Below, piece after piece: positions 1 through 7,922 of a stretch of DNA of 41,262 nucleotides. The position numbers were made by a program, and so were the translations under genes. The stretch covers positions 1-41,262 of the forward strand of contig CAYWHE010000004.1 in NCBI GenBank assembly GCA_964458125.1, read 5' to 3'. The notes under the pieces were generated by a model, which ran no database searches, was not told the DNA's origin, and worked only from the letters and a program-made list of their open reading frames with translations. The stretch's first letter is position 1. Each line of letters starts with the position of its first letter. The DNA is from CAYWHE01 sp964458125. Lineage in GTDB: Bacteria > Bacteroidota > Bacteroidia > AKYH767-A > OLB10.

Positions 1-115
1 GTTCCGGGCCGGGAGAAGTCTGCAGCCGGCTGAACGGTTGATTCCCCGTATGCAGATCAGTTTCCTGAATAAGCCTCAGTTTACAGGGTCCCTCTTCAGG
101 CCGCAGGGTTTTCAT
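1..115 (-). CDS. Possible start of a further gene, cut by the window edge
   Basis: An ATG at 113-115 opens a minus-strand frame that stays open for 38 codons to the window edge. It would overlap the stop of the preceding membrane-protein gene by about 20 nt, which fits the tight packing of this locus. The predicted start, MKTLRPEEGP, resembles no family I know, and no ribosome binding site is visible. It could equally be chance; the next real gene may begin outside the window. Confidence 0.25.
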   Translation of the reverse strand, partial: MKTLRPEEGPCKLRLIQETDLHTGNQPFSRLQTSPGPE

Positions 116-1433
116 TGGGGTGATATAATGTATTGGTGACCTCATGCTGAGAAGTCGTATTTTTTTCCGCCTTGATCACAAATGCTGCAATATAGGCGAG
201 ACTGGGGGTGATGATGTTGGAATAAATAATATGCCCGCTGATGTTGCTGTTGATGATCAGGATACCGAGGGCCAGGAGGAGGGGTGTGGCCAGTTCATTT
301 TTCCGGTGACGGAACTCCCTGAAAACTCGAATCCACAAATAAAGCCAGAACAGGTAAATCAGGGTGGCGCCCACCAGGCCGCAAATACTCAGGAAATCAG
401 GAAAATCCATTTCGGCCTTGGTATAGTGGGTATTGGGTATGACAAAGGTTTTGGAATAAGTATAGCCTTGACCGAAAAGCATGTGCATAAAGGAAAGGTT
501 GTTGAAATAGTTGTTCAGCACGGCTTCGGCTCTGTCCAGCCGGCCGCTCGTTAAAAACCGAACCATATCACCGCTCAGGTTGTACCGGTAGGTGAAGTAC
601 CGGATTGTCGGATGCAGGAAATCCAGGATCTGGTTGATAAACAGAACGGTGAGAAAAATCATTCCGGCAAATGTGATGATCAGACTGGCGTCCAGCCTGG
701 TGATCACCAGTGTTTTTCTGTCGTAAATCTTGACCAGGTAAAACACCCCGATGAAACAGATAAAAGAGGTGATCATCGCTGTTTTACTTCCCATGAGCAA
801 TCCGATGGCCATGGTTATTCCAAAACTGGCGAACATGTAAAACACGCTCTTGGTACGGAATGCATAATAATAAAACAGGCTGGCGATCAGGATCAGGAAC
901 CCGCCTATTTCGTTTCCGGCAGAGAAATAACCCTGCTGACCAATAGATTCTCCTTCCTGTGTCATGCCATAAAAGGAAAGCCCAAAGCCCATGTAGGAAA
1001 GCAGTATGGCTGCACCAAAGGCATAAAATAAAAAGAGAAAAACATTCCGGATAAACAGAAAGGACGGAAAAGGATTCTGCCGGTAGAATACCACAAAGAA
1101 AAAATACAGGATGGGCAGGGAAAATATTTTCAGGTTGTAGCCCAGGTCCGATGAAATCACCCCCAGATCGGAATACTGATCATGTATGTTTAAAATGGTG
1201 GAGAATGCAAACAGGAGCAGGTATATAAACAGCATGAGCGAGTACTTCCTGCTGCGGTCGAACAAAAATGTATAAATGATGGAAAATAAAAGCAAAGGGG
1301 TTTTATAGGCCTTGGCAATGGGCCAGTCCTTCTGAAGAACCAGGTTTACAAAGCCATCCAGCTGATCCACGAAATACGGTATGATAATAAATACCAGCAC
1401 CAGGGCCAAATGTTTTGTTATCCGGACAGTCAC
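96..1433 (-). CDS. O-antigen polymerase/ligase-like membrane protein (Wzy/WaaL type)
   Basis: A 445-residue polytopic inner-membrane protein with roughly ten to twelve hydrophobic segments along its length. A larger, more polar loop at about residues 265-345 carries LFGQGY followed by a His, resembling the periplasmic loop of O-antigen ligase/polymerase family proteins. Such proteins either polymerise undecaprenyl-linked repeat units or transfer glycan to an acceptor; the sequence does not say which. The start codon is GTG, 10 nt after the stop of the glycosyltransferase gene, so the two are probably cotranscribed. A flippase and several glycan-modifying enzymes upstream support a Wzx/Wzy-type pathway. 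Wzy proteins are poorly conserved, so the assignment rests on topology, the loop motif and context. Confidence 0.75.
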   Translation of the reverse strand: MTVRITKHLALVLVFIIIPYFVDQLDGFVNLVLQKDWPIAKAYKTPLLLFSIIYTFLFDRSRKYSLMLFIYLLLFAFSTILNIHDQYSDLGVISSDLGYNLKIFSLPILYFFFVVFYRQNPFPSFLFIRNVFLFLFYAFGAAILLSYMGFGLSFYGMTQEGESIGQQGYFSAGNEIGGFLILIASLFYYYAFRTKSVFYMFASFGITMAIGLLMGSKTAMITSFICFIGVFYLVKIYDRKTLVITRLDASLIITFAGMIFLTVLFINQILDFLHPTIRYFTYRYNLSGDMVRFLTSGRLDRAEAVLNNYFNNLSFMHMLFGQGYTYSKTFVIPNTHYTKAEMDFPDFLSICGLVGATLIYLFWLYLWIRVFREFRHRKNELATPLLLALGILIINSNISGHIIYSNIITPSLAYIAAFVIKAEKNTTSQHEVTNTLYHPNENPAA

Positions 1434-1443
1434 CGATTTCGAA

Positions 1444-2574
1444 TTAATGGGTTTGTGGTGTCAGTTGTTTTTGCCTGCCTGCTACTATGTCAGCAAAGAG
1501 ATTTTCATAACTGGTTGTGATATGCTCCCAGCTAAAACGGGTGTTAATCTTATTCACGTTATTGTTAAGCCAGGATTGTTTATCATCCACACGCGCATCC
1601 AGCTCTTTCAGGATACTGCTGATGTCATCAGAAGTGGTGAAATAAAATGCTTCATTTCCCAGAATAGCCCTGTTAAAAGGATTTTCATGTGCAATAATCA
1701 GGGCCCGTGCCGCCATGGCCTCCAGCAGGGAAGGGTTGGTGCCACCGATGGAATGTCCATGAAAATAACAACTGCTGAAATACCTCAGATTGTTCAGCTT
1801 GCCGATATCATAGATTCCACCGGTGAAATTCAGCCGGGCCTGGTGTTGGTACTTCCGGTATAAACGAACGCCATAGGGCGTGCCGTGATTTCCTACAAGG
1901 ACCAGTTTCTCCGGCCGGTCGCTGGCCAGGTAGCCCTCAATTATCACCTCCATGTTATGTTCCGCCTCAAAACGTGCAATCATCAGGCAATACTTGTTTT
2001 TTTCGAGGTGAAACTCCAACAGTGAAGCTTCATCCGGGTTTTCAAAAACATCCGCACCATAAGGTATATACGTGGTGGGTACCCGGTACTGTTTCAGAAA
2101 ATAAGCCTGAATTTCCGTATGATCGGCTATCAGGTGGCCTCCATTCCGGACAGCAAGTTTTTCAAACCAGCGGGTCAGCTGCTTGATCAGCGGGCTCCAT
2201 TTATCCCGCTTCCATTCTAATCCGTCCAGGTTGGTTACCAGGTTGTGGTTCCGGAATTTAAAAAAACGAAACCATACCGAGGAGGTGGTGTACCCCAGCA
2301 TCAGAATGATGTCGGGTCGCATTTCACCGGCTTGTTTCAGGCTGAGAAAATCGTAAATAAAATTTCCGGCTGTGCCCATGAAGGTTTCCGGGTTAAACAC
2401 ATGCCTGATATGAACCCCCTCCAGCTCACCTTCGGTAAAGCTGTGATAATGCGGGTTACATACCCAGACCTCATGACCCCTGGCAGCCAACCGCTTGGAA
2501 AGATATTCGGCAAACTGTTCAAACCCACCGTAATTATTAGGAATACCCCGTGAGCCCAAAATGGCAATTTTCAC
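1444..2574 (-). CDS. Glycosyltransferase, DUF1972 / GT4-like (rhamnosyltransferase-type)
   Basis: A 376-residue GT-B glycosyltransferase. It opens with the hallmark of DUF1972 enzymes, AILGSRGIPNNYGGFE (residues 3-18), and the N-terminal DUF1972 region runs to about residue 170. The C-terminal half is a Glycos_transf_1 domain with the acidic donor-site motif around NPSLLEAMAARA (about residue 280). Characterised relatives in streptococcal capsule loci (Cps2T/WchF type) transfer rhamnose to a lipid-linked sugar at the cytoplasmic face of the membrane; a rhamnose donor here is inference. The start is GTG. A gap of about 117 nt holding a good -7 box separates it from the upstream GT4 gene, so it may begin its own transcription unit with the membrane protein downstream. 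Confidence 0.85.
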   Translation of the reverse strand: MKIAILGSRGIPNNYGGFEQFAEYLSKRLAARGHEVWVCNPHYHSFTEGELEGVHIRHVFNPETFMGTAGNFIYDFLSLKQAGEMRPDIILMLGYTTSSVWFRFFKFRNHNLVTNLDGLEWKRDKWSPLIKQLTRWFEKLAVRNGGHLIADHTEIQAYFLKQYRVPTTYIPYGADVFENPDEASLLEFHLEKNKYCLMIARFEAEHNMEVIIEGYLASDRPEKLVLVGNHGTPYGVRLYRKYQHQARLNFTGGIYDIGKLNNLRYFSSCYFHGHSIGGTNPSLLEAMAARALIIAHENPFNRAILGNEAFYFTTSDDISSILKELDARVDDKQSWLNNNVNKINTRFSWEHITTSYENLFADIVAGRQKQLTPQTH

Positions 2575-2674
2575 CTCTGATAATCTGATTTAAGCTGATT
2601 TAAAAAACACTAAACGGTTATTTTCCTGGATGGTTTCTGCATGGCCCGACAAGGGTGGTCCAGCACGGGTCTTG

Positions 2675-2682
2675 CAAAGATA
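2675..2682 (-). promoter_or_regulatory. Bacteroidota -7 box (TATCTTTG) upstream of the DUF1972 glycosyltransferase
   Basis: On the minus strand this reads TATCTTTG, an exact match to the Bacteroidota -7 consensus TAnnTTTG, followed by C. It lies in the only sizeable gap of the polysaccharide locus, about 100 nt before the GTG start. I could not find a -33 TTG at standard spacing. Confidence 0.5.
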
Positions 2683-2691
2683 AAATATTTC

Positions 2692-3813
2692 TTAAGGCTG
2701 TAAAATTTCTAAATACAATTTGCTGATATTTAACCAGTTATTAGAAGATGAGACAACCTTACAAGCCGCTTCGCCCAGTAATTTGAGGGTTTTCTCCTCC
2801 CGGTAGGCCTGGTTCAGCACGGCGGCCAGGCTCCCGGGATCGCCGTCTTTGAACAGCAATCCGTTTTCCCCGTGACGGATCATTTCTTTGTTTGGTTCCA
2901 GGTCCGAGGCCACGACGGCCTTGCTGTAACTCATGGCCATGAGCAACACTCCGCTCTGGTAAATTCGCCTGTAGGGTATTACCACGGCCTCACAGGAACG
3001 GAAAAGAAAGTCCCGTTCTTCATTGGTGATAAATCGGTTGAACACGATGACCCGTTTTTCCAGGGAATTTACACGGATAAAATCTTCATAGGTCTTCAGC
3101 GAGTCATCCCTGTCCTGGCCGGCCAGGATGAGTTGATAGTCATGATCGGGCTGAACCATGGCCTGCATCAGGATGTCGAGGCCCTTCACCTTTTTCAACT
3201 GCCCGAAAAAAAGAAGATACCGTTTATCCGGCTCAGGCACCCAGCCTGAAAGGGAACGAACCGGGCTTGCCGGACCAGCGGCCAGTGCCATGAAATTTCC
3301 ATGCGGGATAATTTTCACATTGCCCATGTGTTTTTCTGCGATCACAGCGGCAAGCATTTTTTTCGAATAGGAATTGTGAACGATTTTGGTATGGGTGAAA
3401 TGCTTGAGGATAAAATTCCGGGTTGCAGGCAAGGCCACCGTATCGAGGCTGATCACATCATGTATGATGAGGATGATGCGGAAACCCATCAGCCTGGCAA
3501 TTCCCATGGTGACAAGGTCAAAGAGCCCGCCGCGAAACAGGTGCAGGATTATCCAGCGCACCCGTCTTTTCCTGCAGAATAAAAGGGACTTTAAAAAATA
3601 AAAGAAGTTATTAAAAACGGCCAGGGTTTTGGGAACGCCCATATTGTGGAACCAGGCAAAGGCATGCACCCCTTCAGCCGGAATAATCGCATTGGAAAAA
3701 AGAAAAGGCTCAACACCCAGCTGAGCCAGGTTCTTCAGCAGAGAGCTGTTGTAAAAGTCCATACCAGCCTTGCCTCCCACCGGATCAACCAGGGCAATAC
3801 GAATTTTACTCAT
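2692..3813 (-). CDS. Glycosyltransferase family 4 protein
   Basis: A 373-residue GT-B enzyme. The N-terminal domain contains GGKAGMDFYN near the start, IHDVIS around residue 118 and HNSYSK around residue 145. The C-terminal donor-binding domain has LLFFGQLKKVKGLDIL (about 200-215) and the segment IYQSGVLLMAMSYSKAVVAS (about 285-304), where retaining GT4 enzymes carry their sugar-nucleotide motif. It would act in the cytoplasm, adding one sugar to the lipid-linked unit; donor and acceptor cannot be read from sequence. The ATG overlaps the end of the upstream sulfotransferase gene by 8 nt, indicating coupling to the sulfation genes. Confidence 0.85.
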   Translation of the reverse strand: MSKIRIALVDPVGGKAGMDFYNSSLLKNLAQLGVEPFLFSNAIIPAEGVHAFAWFHNMGVPKTLAVFNNFFYFLKSLLFCRKRRVRWIILHLFRGGLFDLVTMGIARLMGFRIILIIHDVISLDTVALPATRNFILKHFTHTKIVHNSYSKKMLAAVIAEKHMGNVKIIPHGNFMALAAGPASPVRSLSGWVPEPDKRYLLFFGQLKKVKGLDILMQAMVQPDHDYQLILAGQDRDDSLKTYEDFIRVNSLEKRVIVFNRFITNEERDFLFRSCEAVVIPYRRIYQSGVLLMAMSYSKAVVASDLEPNKEMIRHGENGLLFKDGDPGSLAAVLNQAYREEKTLKLLGEAACKVVSSSNNWLNISKLYLEILQP

Positions 3814-4681
3814 GCCAGGAAGAAAGATTTTTCCCGGTCAGCAATTCCAGCTTCAGGATATCCGCTTTGTAAAAATCCATTAACTCGTTCAACAGGTCAG
3901 CTTCCATGGGCTCTGTGGCGGAAACAAAAAAAGTCCGTTTCATGGCCTGGCCAATCCGTGATGGAACAAGCATTTTAATCGCCTTTCTCAGGGTCCGCTG
4001 ACGATAAAGGGTTTCCACGATGCGCCCCGATGCCTTTTGTGATTCATTATGTCCTTGAAGTCCGGCAGCGAGGTCTTCATCCGGCAAATGCAAAAACCGG
4101 GAAATCTCCTGCAAAACAGCTGGCAGGTTGGCTTTCAGCGATTCGAACCAGATGAGTTTTAGCTGCCTGGCCGGAAACCTGTCCATGAACTCCTTCACCT
4201 GCCCGGAATAGAGCCCGTATTTGAAATACTGCTGGTAATGCTGGGCCAGTTTGCCTTCCCCTCCCGAATTCCAGACTTCCCTGAACGATTGACTGACCAG
4301 GCCGAGTTTCTTATCCATCAGGTAATGCGACCAGGCCCTTTCAACCGGATGACGTAAAGACAGGATGATCTGAGCATCCGGGTTGTACGCGGCAATTCGA
4401 CCAGCAGTGCCTGGATAATAAAGGTACGATACGCTGGCTTCCCCGATAATCCTGTGCCCGGGCAACGGGTTAAAACAGGCGGCATAGTCTTCATAGCCGG
4501 ATTTAACCGGCTCCTGGTAATACAGGTGATCCTTCAACAGGGCTTCCGACGAAAAGTAATTCGGTTCCTTTATCCGGCACATGCATATGCGGCTATGGCT
4601 GGCCATACAGTCATACAACGTAGTGGTTCCCGACCGGGCGGCACCGGCAATAAACAGGTTCACCTTTCGCTCACCCAGCAT
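3806..4681 (-). CDS. PAPS-dependent sulfotransferase (first of three paralogues by coordinate)
   Basis: A 291-residue sulfotransferase (PF00685 / Sulfotransfer_3-like), expected to move a sulfuryl group from PAPS to a glycan hydroxyl. The 5'-phosphosulfate loop is GAARSGTTTL (residues 13-22), and the 3'-phosphate site is LRHPVERAWSHYLM with Arg110 and Ser118. It is shorter than its two neighbours and has Arg where they have the P-loop Lys, a conservative change. It starts 9 nt after the next sulfotransferase gene ends and overlaps the downstream glycosyltransferase gene. It is the most divergent of the three, so it probably modifies a different position or residue. The glycan substrate is inferred from the locus; no hydrophobic segment is evident, so it is probably cytoplasmic. 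Confidence 0.9.
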   Translation of the reverse strand: MLGERKVNLFIAGAARSGTTTLYDCMASHSRICMCRIKEPNYFSSEALLKDHLYYQEPVKSGYEDYAACFNPLPGHRIIGEASVSYLYYPGTAGRIAAYNPDAQIILSLRHPVERAWSHYLMDKKLGLVSQSFREVWNSGGEGKLAQHYQQYFKYGLYSGQVKEFMDRFPARQLKLIWFESLKANLPAVLQEISRFLHLPDEDLAAGLQGHNESQKASGRIVETLYRQRTLRKAIKMLVPSRIGQAMKRTFFVSATEPMEADLLNELMDFYKADILKLELLTGKNLSSWHE

Positions 4682-4690
4682 CTTACAGCG

Positions 4691-5641
4691 TTATTTCAAC
4701 CAGCCGCTCAGGTCCCGGTTGATCAGTTTTTCCAGTTTCAAAATATCCTCCCTGTACTGCAAATTTAAGTATTCGCGGTCTTCCTTTTTCAGGGGAAGAA
4801 TTTTCCCGTTGGAATAAAAGAGGGCTTTCACGCCTTTCCTGAACGGAGGAGGAACGAAATGAAAAACTTTTTTTTTCAGCCCGGTCTGAGACAGGATGTA
4901 CAATAGCCGGCTGTTCAGAGGTTCCCGGGCCCTGTTGTGTTTTTCGCTGACATCCACGGGTACCTGATCCGATACACCAATAAAACGGCAGATCTCCTGC
5001 ATCACGGCAGCCGGGTTTTTTACAAAATCATCATACAGGAAAATTTTCACCTGTTCCCGCGGGAATATGTCCAGGTAACGTTTCACCTGCTCATAATACA
5101 GGCCCATTTCCAGGTACAGGTATGAGCGGCCCCAGCCTTTGTTTTCCGATTCCTGATCGCGGCTCAGCTCATTGAGAAAGGGCAGAAAGGTGCGGCCGTC
5201 ACGCTGGTTGGCCAGGTAATGGGAATAAGCCCGTTCGGCCGGGTTGCGCAACATGATAACAATCCGTGCACCGGGGATGTCCCGCCTGATATTGGCCGCT
5301 GCTTCCTTCGAATACAGGTAAGAGTTACTGGATTCCCCGGCAGCCTTTTCGGCTTTCCGGTTTTTAAACAGCTTTTCGTAATCGGACCTTTTTTCTACAA
5401 AACAGCCCCAGTGTTTCTTCTTCATCGGCCCTTCCAGGTAACGGGCCAGGTCCAGGTTTTTTTCGCGTTCATAACGCCGGAATTCCTTTGAAAAATCCGC
5501 CGGACGTATATCGGTACAGAAATGATTCGGCTCCTTGATGGGGCTCATGTATACCTCCGGGTGCTGATCCAGCCAGTGATACAGCGTGGTGGTTCCGCTT
5601 TTGGCAGCTCCTACGATAAAAAAACCGGGAAGGCGGTTCAT
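4691..5641 (-). CDS. PAPS-dependent sulfotransferase (second of three paralogues)
   Basis: A 316-residue sulfotransferase with the 5'-PSB loop GAAKSGTTTL (residues 11-20) and the 3'-PB motif LRNPAERAYSHYLA (Arg132, Ser140). A Met four codons upstream (5653) is possible, but I chose 5641 because its ATG overlaps the preceding gene's TGA as ATGA, the same junction as at 6588-6591 and 7919-7922, and because it aligns the N terminus with the next paralogue (LDQHP and SP-KEP at matching positions). The C-terminal part is rich in Lys and Arg. It most likely acts on the same glycan as its neighbours. Sequence cannot tell whether the acceptor is a nucleotide sugar, lipid-linked unit or polymer. Confidence 0.9.
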   Translation of the reverse strand: MNRLPGFFIVGAAKSGTTTLYHWLDQHPEVYMSPIKEPNHFCTDIRPADFSKEFRRYEREKNLDLARYLEGPMKKKHWGCFVEKRSDYEKLFKNRKAEKAAGESSNSYLYSKEAAANIRRDIPGARIVIMLRNPAERAYSHYLANQRDGRTFLPFLNELSRDQESENKGWGRSYLYLEMGLYYEQVKRYLDIFPREQVKIFLYDDFVKNPAAVMQEICRFIGVSDQVPVDVSEKHNRAREPLNSRLLYILSQTGLKKKVFHFVPPPFRKGVKALFYSNGKILPLKKEDREYLNLQYREDILKLEKLINRDLSGWLK

Positions 5642-6591
5642 GCGCTCAGCCATGGCGATAAGTCACGTTTGATCAGGAGTTGTAACTCATGTATGTCTTT
5701 TTCAAACAAACCGGACAGGTTGCGCTTTTCTGCTTCCGTTAAAACGGGCAAGCCGGTTGTTTTAAAAAAAATCTTTTTGAGCGGTGCTTTAAGTTTTTCC
5801 CCCAAAGGCCCTGATACGTATTTCCGCATCAATAGGTTATTGTAAAGCATGGAAATAACCCGGTTGGCCGGCAGGGTTGCTGTATTGTGCCTGGGCTTCA
5901 GATCAATTTCCGCATCCGGGTCCACCCCGATGAAACGGAAAATGCCTTTCAGGGTGCCTGAAAGATCCTGAATCATATCATCCTGAAGGATAATCATTAA
6001 CCGGTCGGGCGGAAATACCTGCTGGTACCGTTTAACCTGGGCGGCATATAAACCGGTCTCTATGTACATGGCGTTTTTCCCCCAGGAAGGCCCTGTGACC
6101 GCAAGATCCTCCCGGACCGCCTCTGCAAAAGAAAGCCGGGTCAGGTTGTTTTTAACGTCCATCAGGTAGTGTGAAAATGCCCGTTGAACGGGATTCCGCA
6201 ACAGGATGATGATTTTGACATCGGGAATTTTTTCCCGGATGGCCCCCGGTGCCGAAGGAGCCCACAGGTAGGAGGTGCTGGCCTCGCCCAGTGCAATGGC
6301 ATTTCCTGCGTTTTTAAATAACTTCAGGTAGTCTTCCCAGTGCGTGATGTAGGCCCGGTACACTTTTTTTTTCATGGGCGATTCCAGGTACTGTTGCAGG
6401 TTAAAGGCTCCCACCCGCTTCCGGATCAGGGGACGAAAAGCGCGGAAATCCATGTCGGCTGCAGAAAAATAATGCGGTTCCTTGACCGGTGACATAAACA
6501 CACGGGGGTGCTGATCCAGATATTCGTATAGGGATGACGTTCCTGATTTGACCGCACCGGCCAGAATAAATGTAGGTGTCCTTTCATTCAT
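5638..6591 (-). CDS. PAPS-dependent sulfotransferase (third of three paralogues)
   Basis: A 317-residue sulfotransferase with the 5'-PSB loop GAVKSGTSSL (residues 12-21) and the 3'-PB motif LRNPVQRAFSHYLM (Arg132, Ser140). It is nearly collinear with the gene at 4691-5641: both carry LDQHP then SP-KEP at about residues 25-39, SPMKKK/GPMKKK at about 71-76 and a QVKRY motif near residue 190. The two therefore look like a fairly recent tandem duplication followed by divergence. The ATG overlaps the TGA of the flippase gene by 4 nt. It is the first sulfotransferase translated after CysQ and the flippase. Confidence 0.9.
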   Translation of the reverse strand: MNERTPTFILAGAVKSGTSSLYEYLDQHPRVFMSPVKEPHYFSAADMDFRAFRPLIRKRVGAFNLQQYLESPMKKKVYRAYITHWEDYLKLFKNAGNAIALGEASTSYLWAPSAPGAIREKIPDVKIIILLRNPVQRAFSHYLMDVKNNLTRLSFAEAVREDLAVTGPSWGKNAMYIETGLYAAQVKRYQQVFPPDRLMIILQDDMIQDLSGTLKGIFRFIGVDPDAEIDLKPRHNTATLPANRVISMLYNNLLMRKYVSGPLGEKLKAPLKKIFFKTTGLPVLTEAEKRNLSGLFEKDIHELQLLIKRDLSPWLSA

Positions 6592-7922
6592 GACCGGACA
6601 AAGGGAAGATACCAGGAACGTATGTTCCTGCGTTTTTTCAGAATGACCATGCCGGTGAGGTTGTTCACCAGCATGACGGCGAGGTATGATGCGGCCGCAC
6701 CATTGAGTCCGTAACCCGGTATGAGTATAAACAAGCCGGTCAGATTAACTACGGTTGACACCGAAAGGATCGTGGTCCAGACCCTCTCCAGTCCTGTCAT
6801 CTGCATCAGCACCCCAACCGAACCGGAAACGGCATTGATGAACTGGGCTATGGAGACCAAAATCAGGGCCGTGGCGCCTTCACCAAAGCTGCTTCCGAAA
6901 ATCCGCATCACCGGGCCTGGAATGGCCAGGCAGAGGATGAGCAACGGCAGGGAGGTAAAAAAAATCATCCGGGCGGAATGGGTAGCGGCCCGTTGTATGG
7001 AGGCGGCCTGACCCGATTGGTGGAAGGCGGCAAAAACCGTTGCCCCGGCCATGTTGCCAGCCAGCAACGGAAGCGACAACAAGCCGGCCACCTTCAGGGC
7101 AACCTGGAAAATTCCCACATCCTCAGCGCTTCCCAGCATACCCAGCAGCAGGATATTCAGCAAAGGAAAGAACTGGGCCAATGCATTGATCAGCAGAAAA
7201 GAGCCCGACAAAGTCAGCAGTTCGCGGAAACCCGGATTCAACTTACCCGCATGTCCGGGACCTGACAACCGCTTCCTCCAAATCAGCAGGGACCATACAA
7301 ACGACAGTATAACGGCAATCGTATAGGAAAGCGAAGGCATGAGCGGGTTTTTTTCAACCAGCACGATGGCAACAACGAGGAATGGAAGCGCTAAAAGGAA
7401 CCTGGAACTTTCCCTGAAAAAGGAAAACCAGCCGGTATCATTCATACCCCGCAACCCCGAAGCCTGGATCAGCATCATACCAGCAGGAAGGATACTCCAG
7501 GACAGTAATTTCAATACCGGTTCCAGCGCGGGTTTGTTAAATACCTGTTCCGATAATGCAGGGGCACAGAACCAAAGGAGGAAGGTAAACAACAGGCCAA
7601 GGGGAACGGAAAGAAACGCCATTTTCGAAAACAGGGAAGGCAAATGAGGCCGTTGTTCATTTTCCTTCGTTGTGGCTGAAAGCCTGAGCAGGGTCGTGTC
7701 GAATCCCATCACCGCAAACAAAACAAAAACCTGAACGGCATTCAAACCCAGTGAAAAAAGCCCGTAGGTGCCTGCACCGTAATAACGGCTGACCAGAAAG
7801 GTAAACAGGAATCCGGCGGACAGGCCCACCGCCTTGATGAGAAATGCAACCAGACTTTTTCGGGGTAAAAAACGGATCAGGTTCTCCCCATGGTTGAGGT
7901 TGTCTTCACCGGCAGGTATCAT
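6588..7922 (-). CDS. Wzx-like polysaccharide flippase (MOP superfamily)
   Basis: A 444-residue inner-membrane protein with about twelve to fourteen hydrophobic helices, beginning with a short polar N terminus and a helix around LIKAVGLSAGFLFTFLVSRY that is typical of polysaccharide-biosynthesis MOP exporters. YYGAGTYGLFSLGL resembles the conserved first loop of that family. It should flip an undecaprenyl-linked repeat unit across the inner membrane. An upstream in-frame Met (7937) exists, but 7922 gives an ATGA overlap with the cysQ stop, matching the other junctions. Its place between the PAP phosphatase and the sulfotransferases suggests that the exported unit is the sulfated one or its precursor. 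Confidence 0.85.
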   Translation of the reverse strand: MIPAGEDNLNHGENLIRFLPRKSLVAFLIKAVGLSAGFLFTFLVSRYYGAGTYGLFSLGLNAVQVFVLFAVMGFDTTLLRLSATTKENEQRPHLPSLFSKMAFLSVPLGLLFTFLLWFCAPALSEQVFNKPALEPVLKLLSWSILPAGMMLIQASGLRGMNDTGWFSFFRESSRFLLALPFLVVAIVLVEKNPLMPSLSYTIAVILSFVWSLLIWRKRLSGPGHAGKLNPGFRELLTLSGSFLLINALAQFFPLLNILLLGMLGSAEDVGIFQVALKVAGLLSLPLLAGNMAGATVFAAFHQSGQAASIQRAATHSARMIFFTSLPLLILCLAIPGPVMRIFGSSFGEGATALILVSIAQFINAVSGSVGVLMQMTGLERVWTTILSVSTVVNLTGLFILIPGYGLNGAAASYLAVMLVNNLTGMVILKKRRNIRSWYLPFVRS

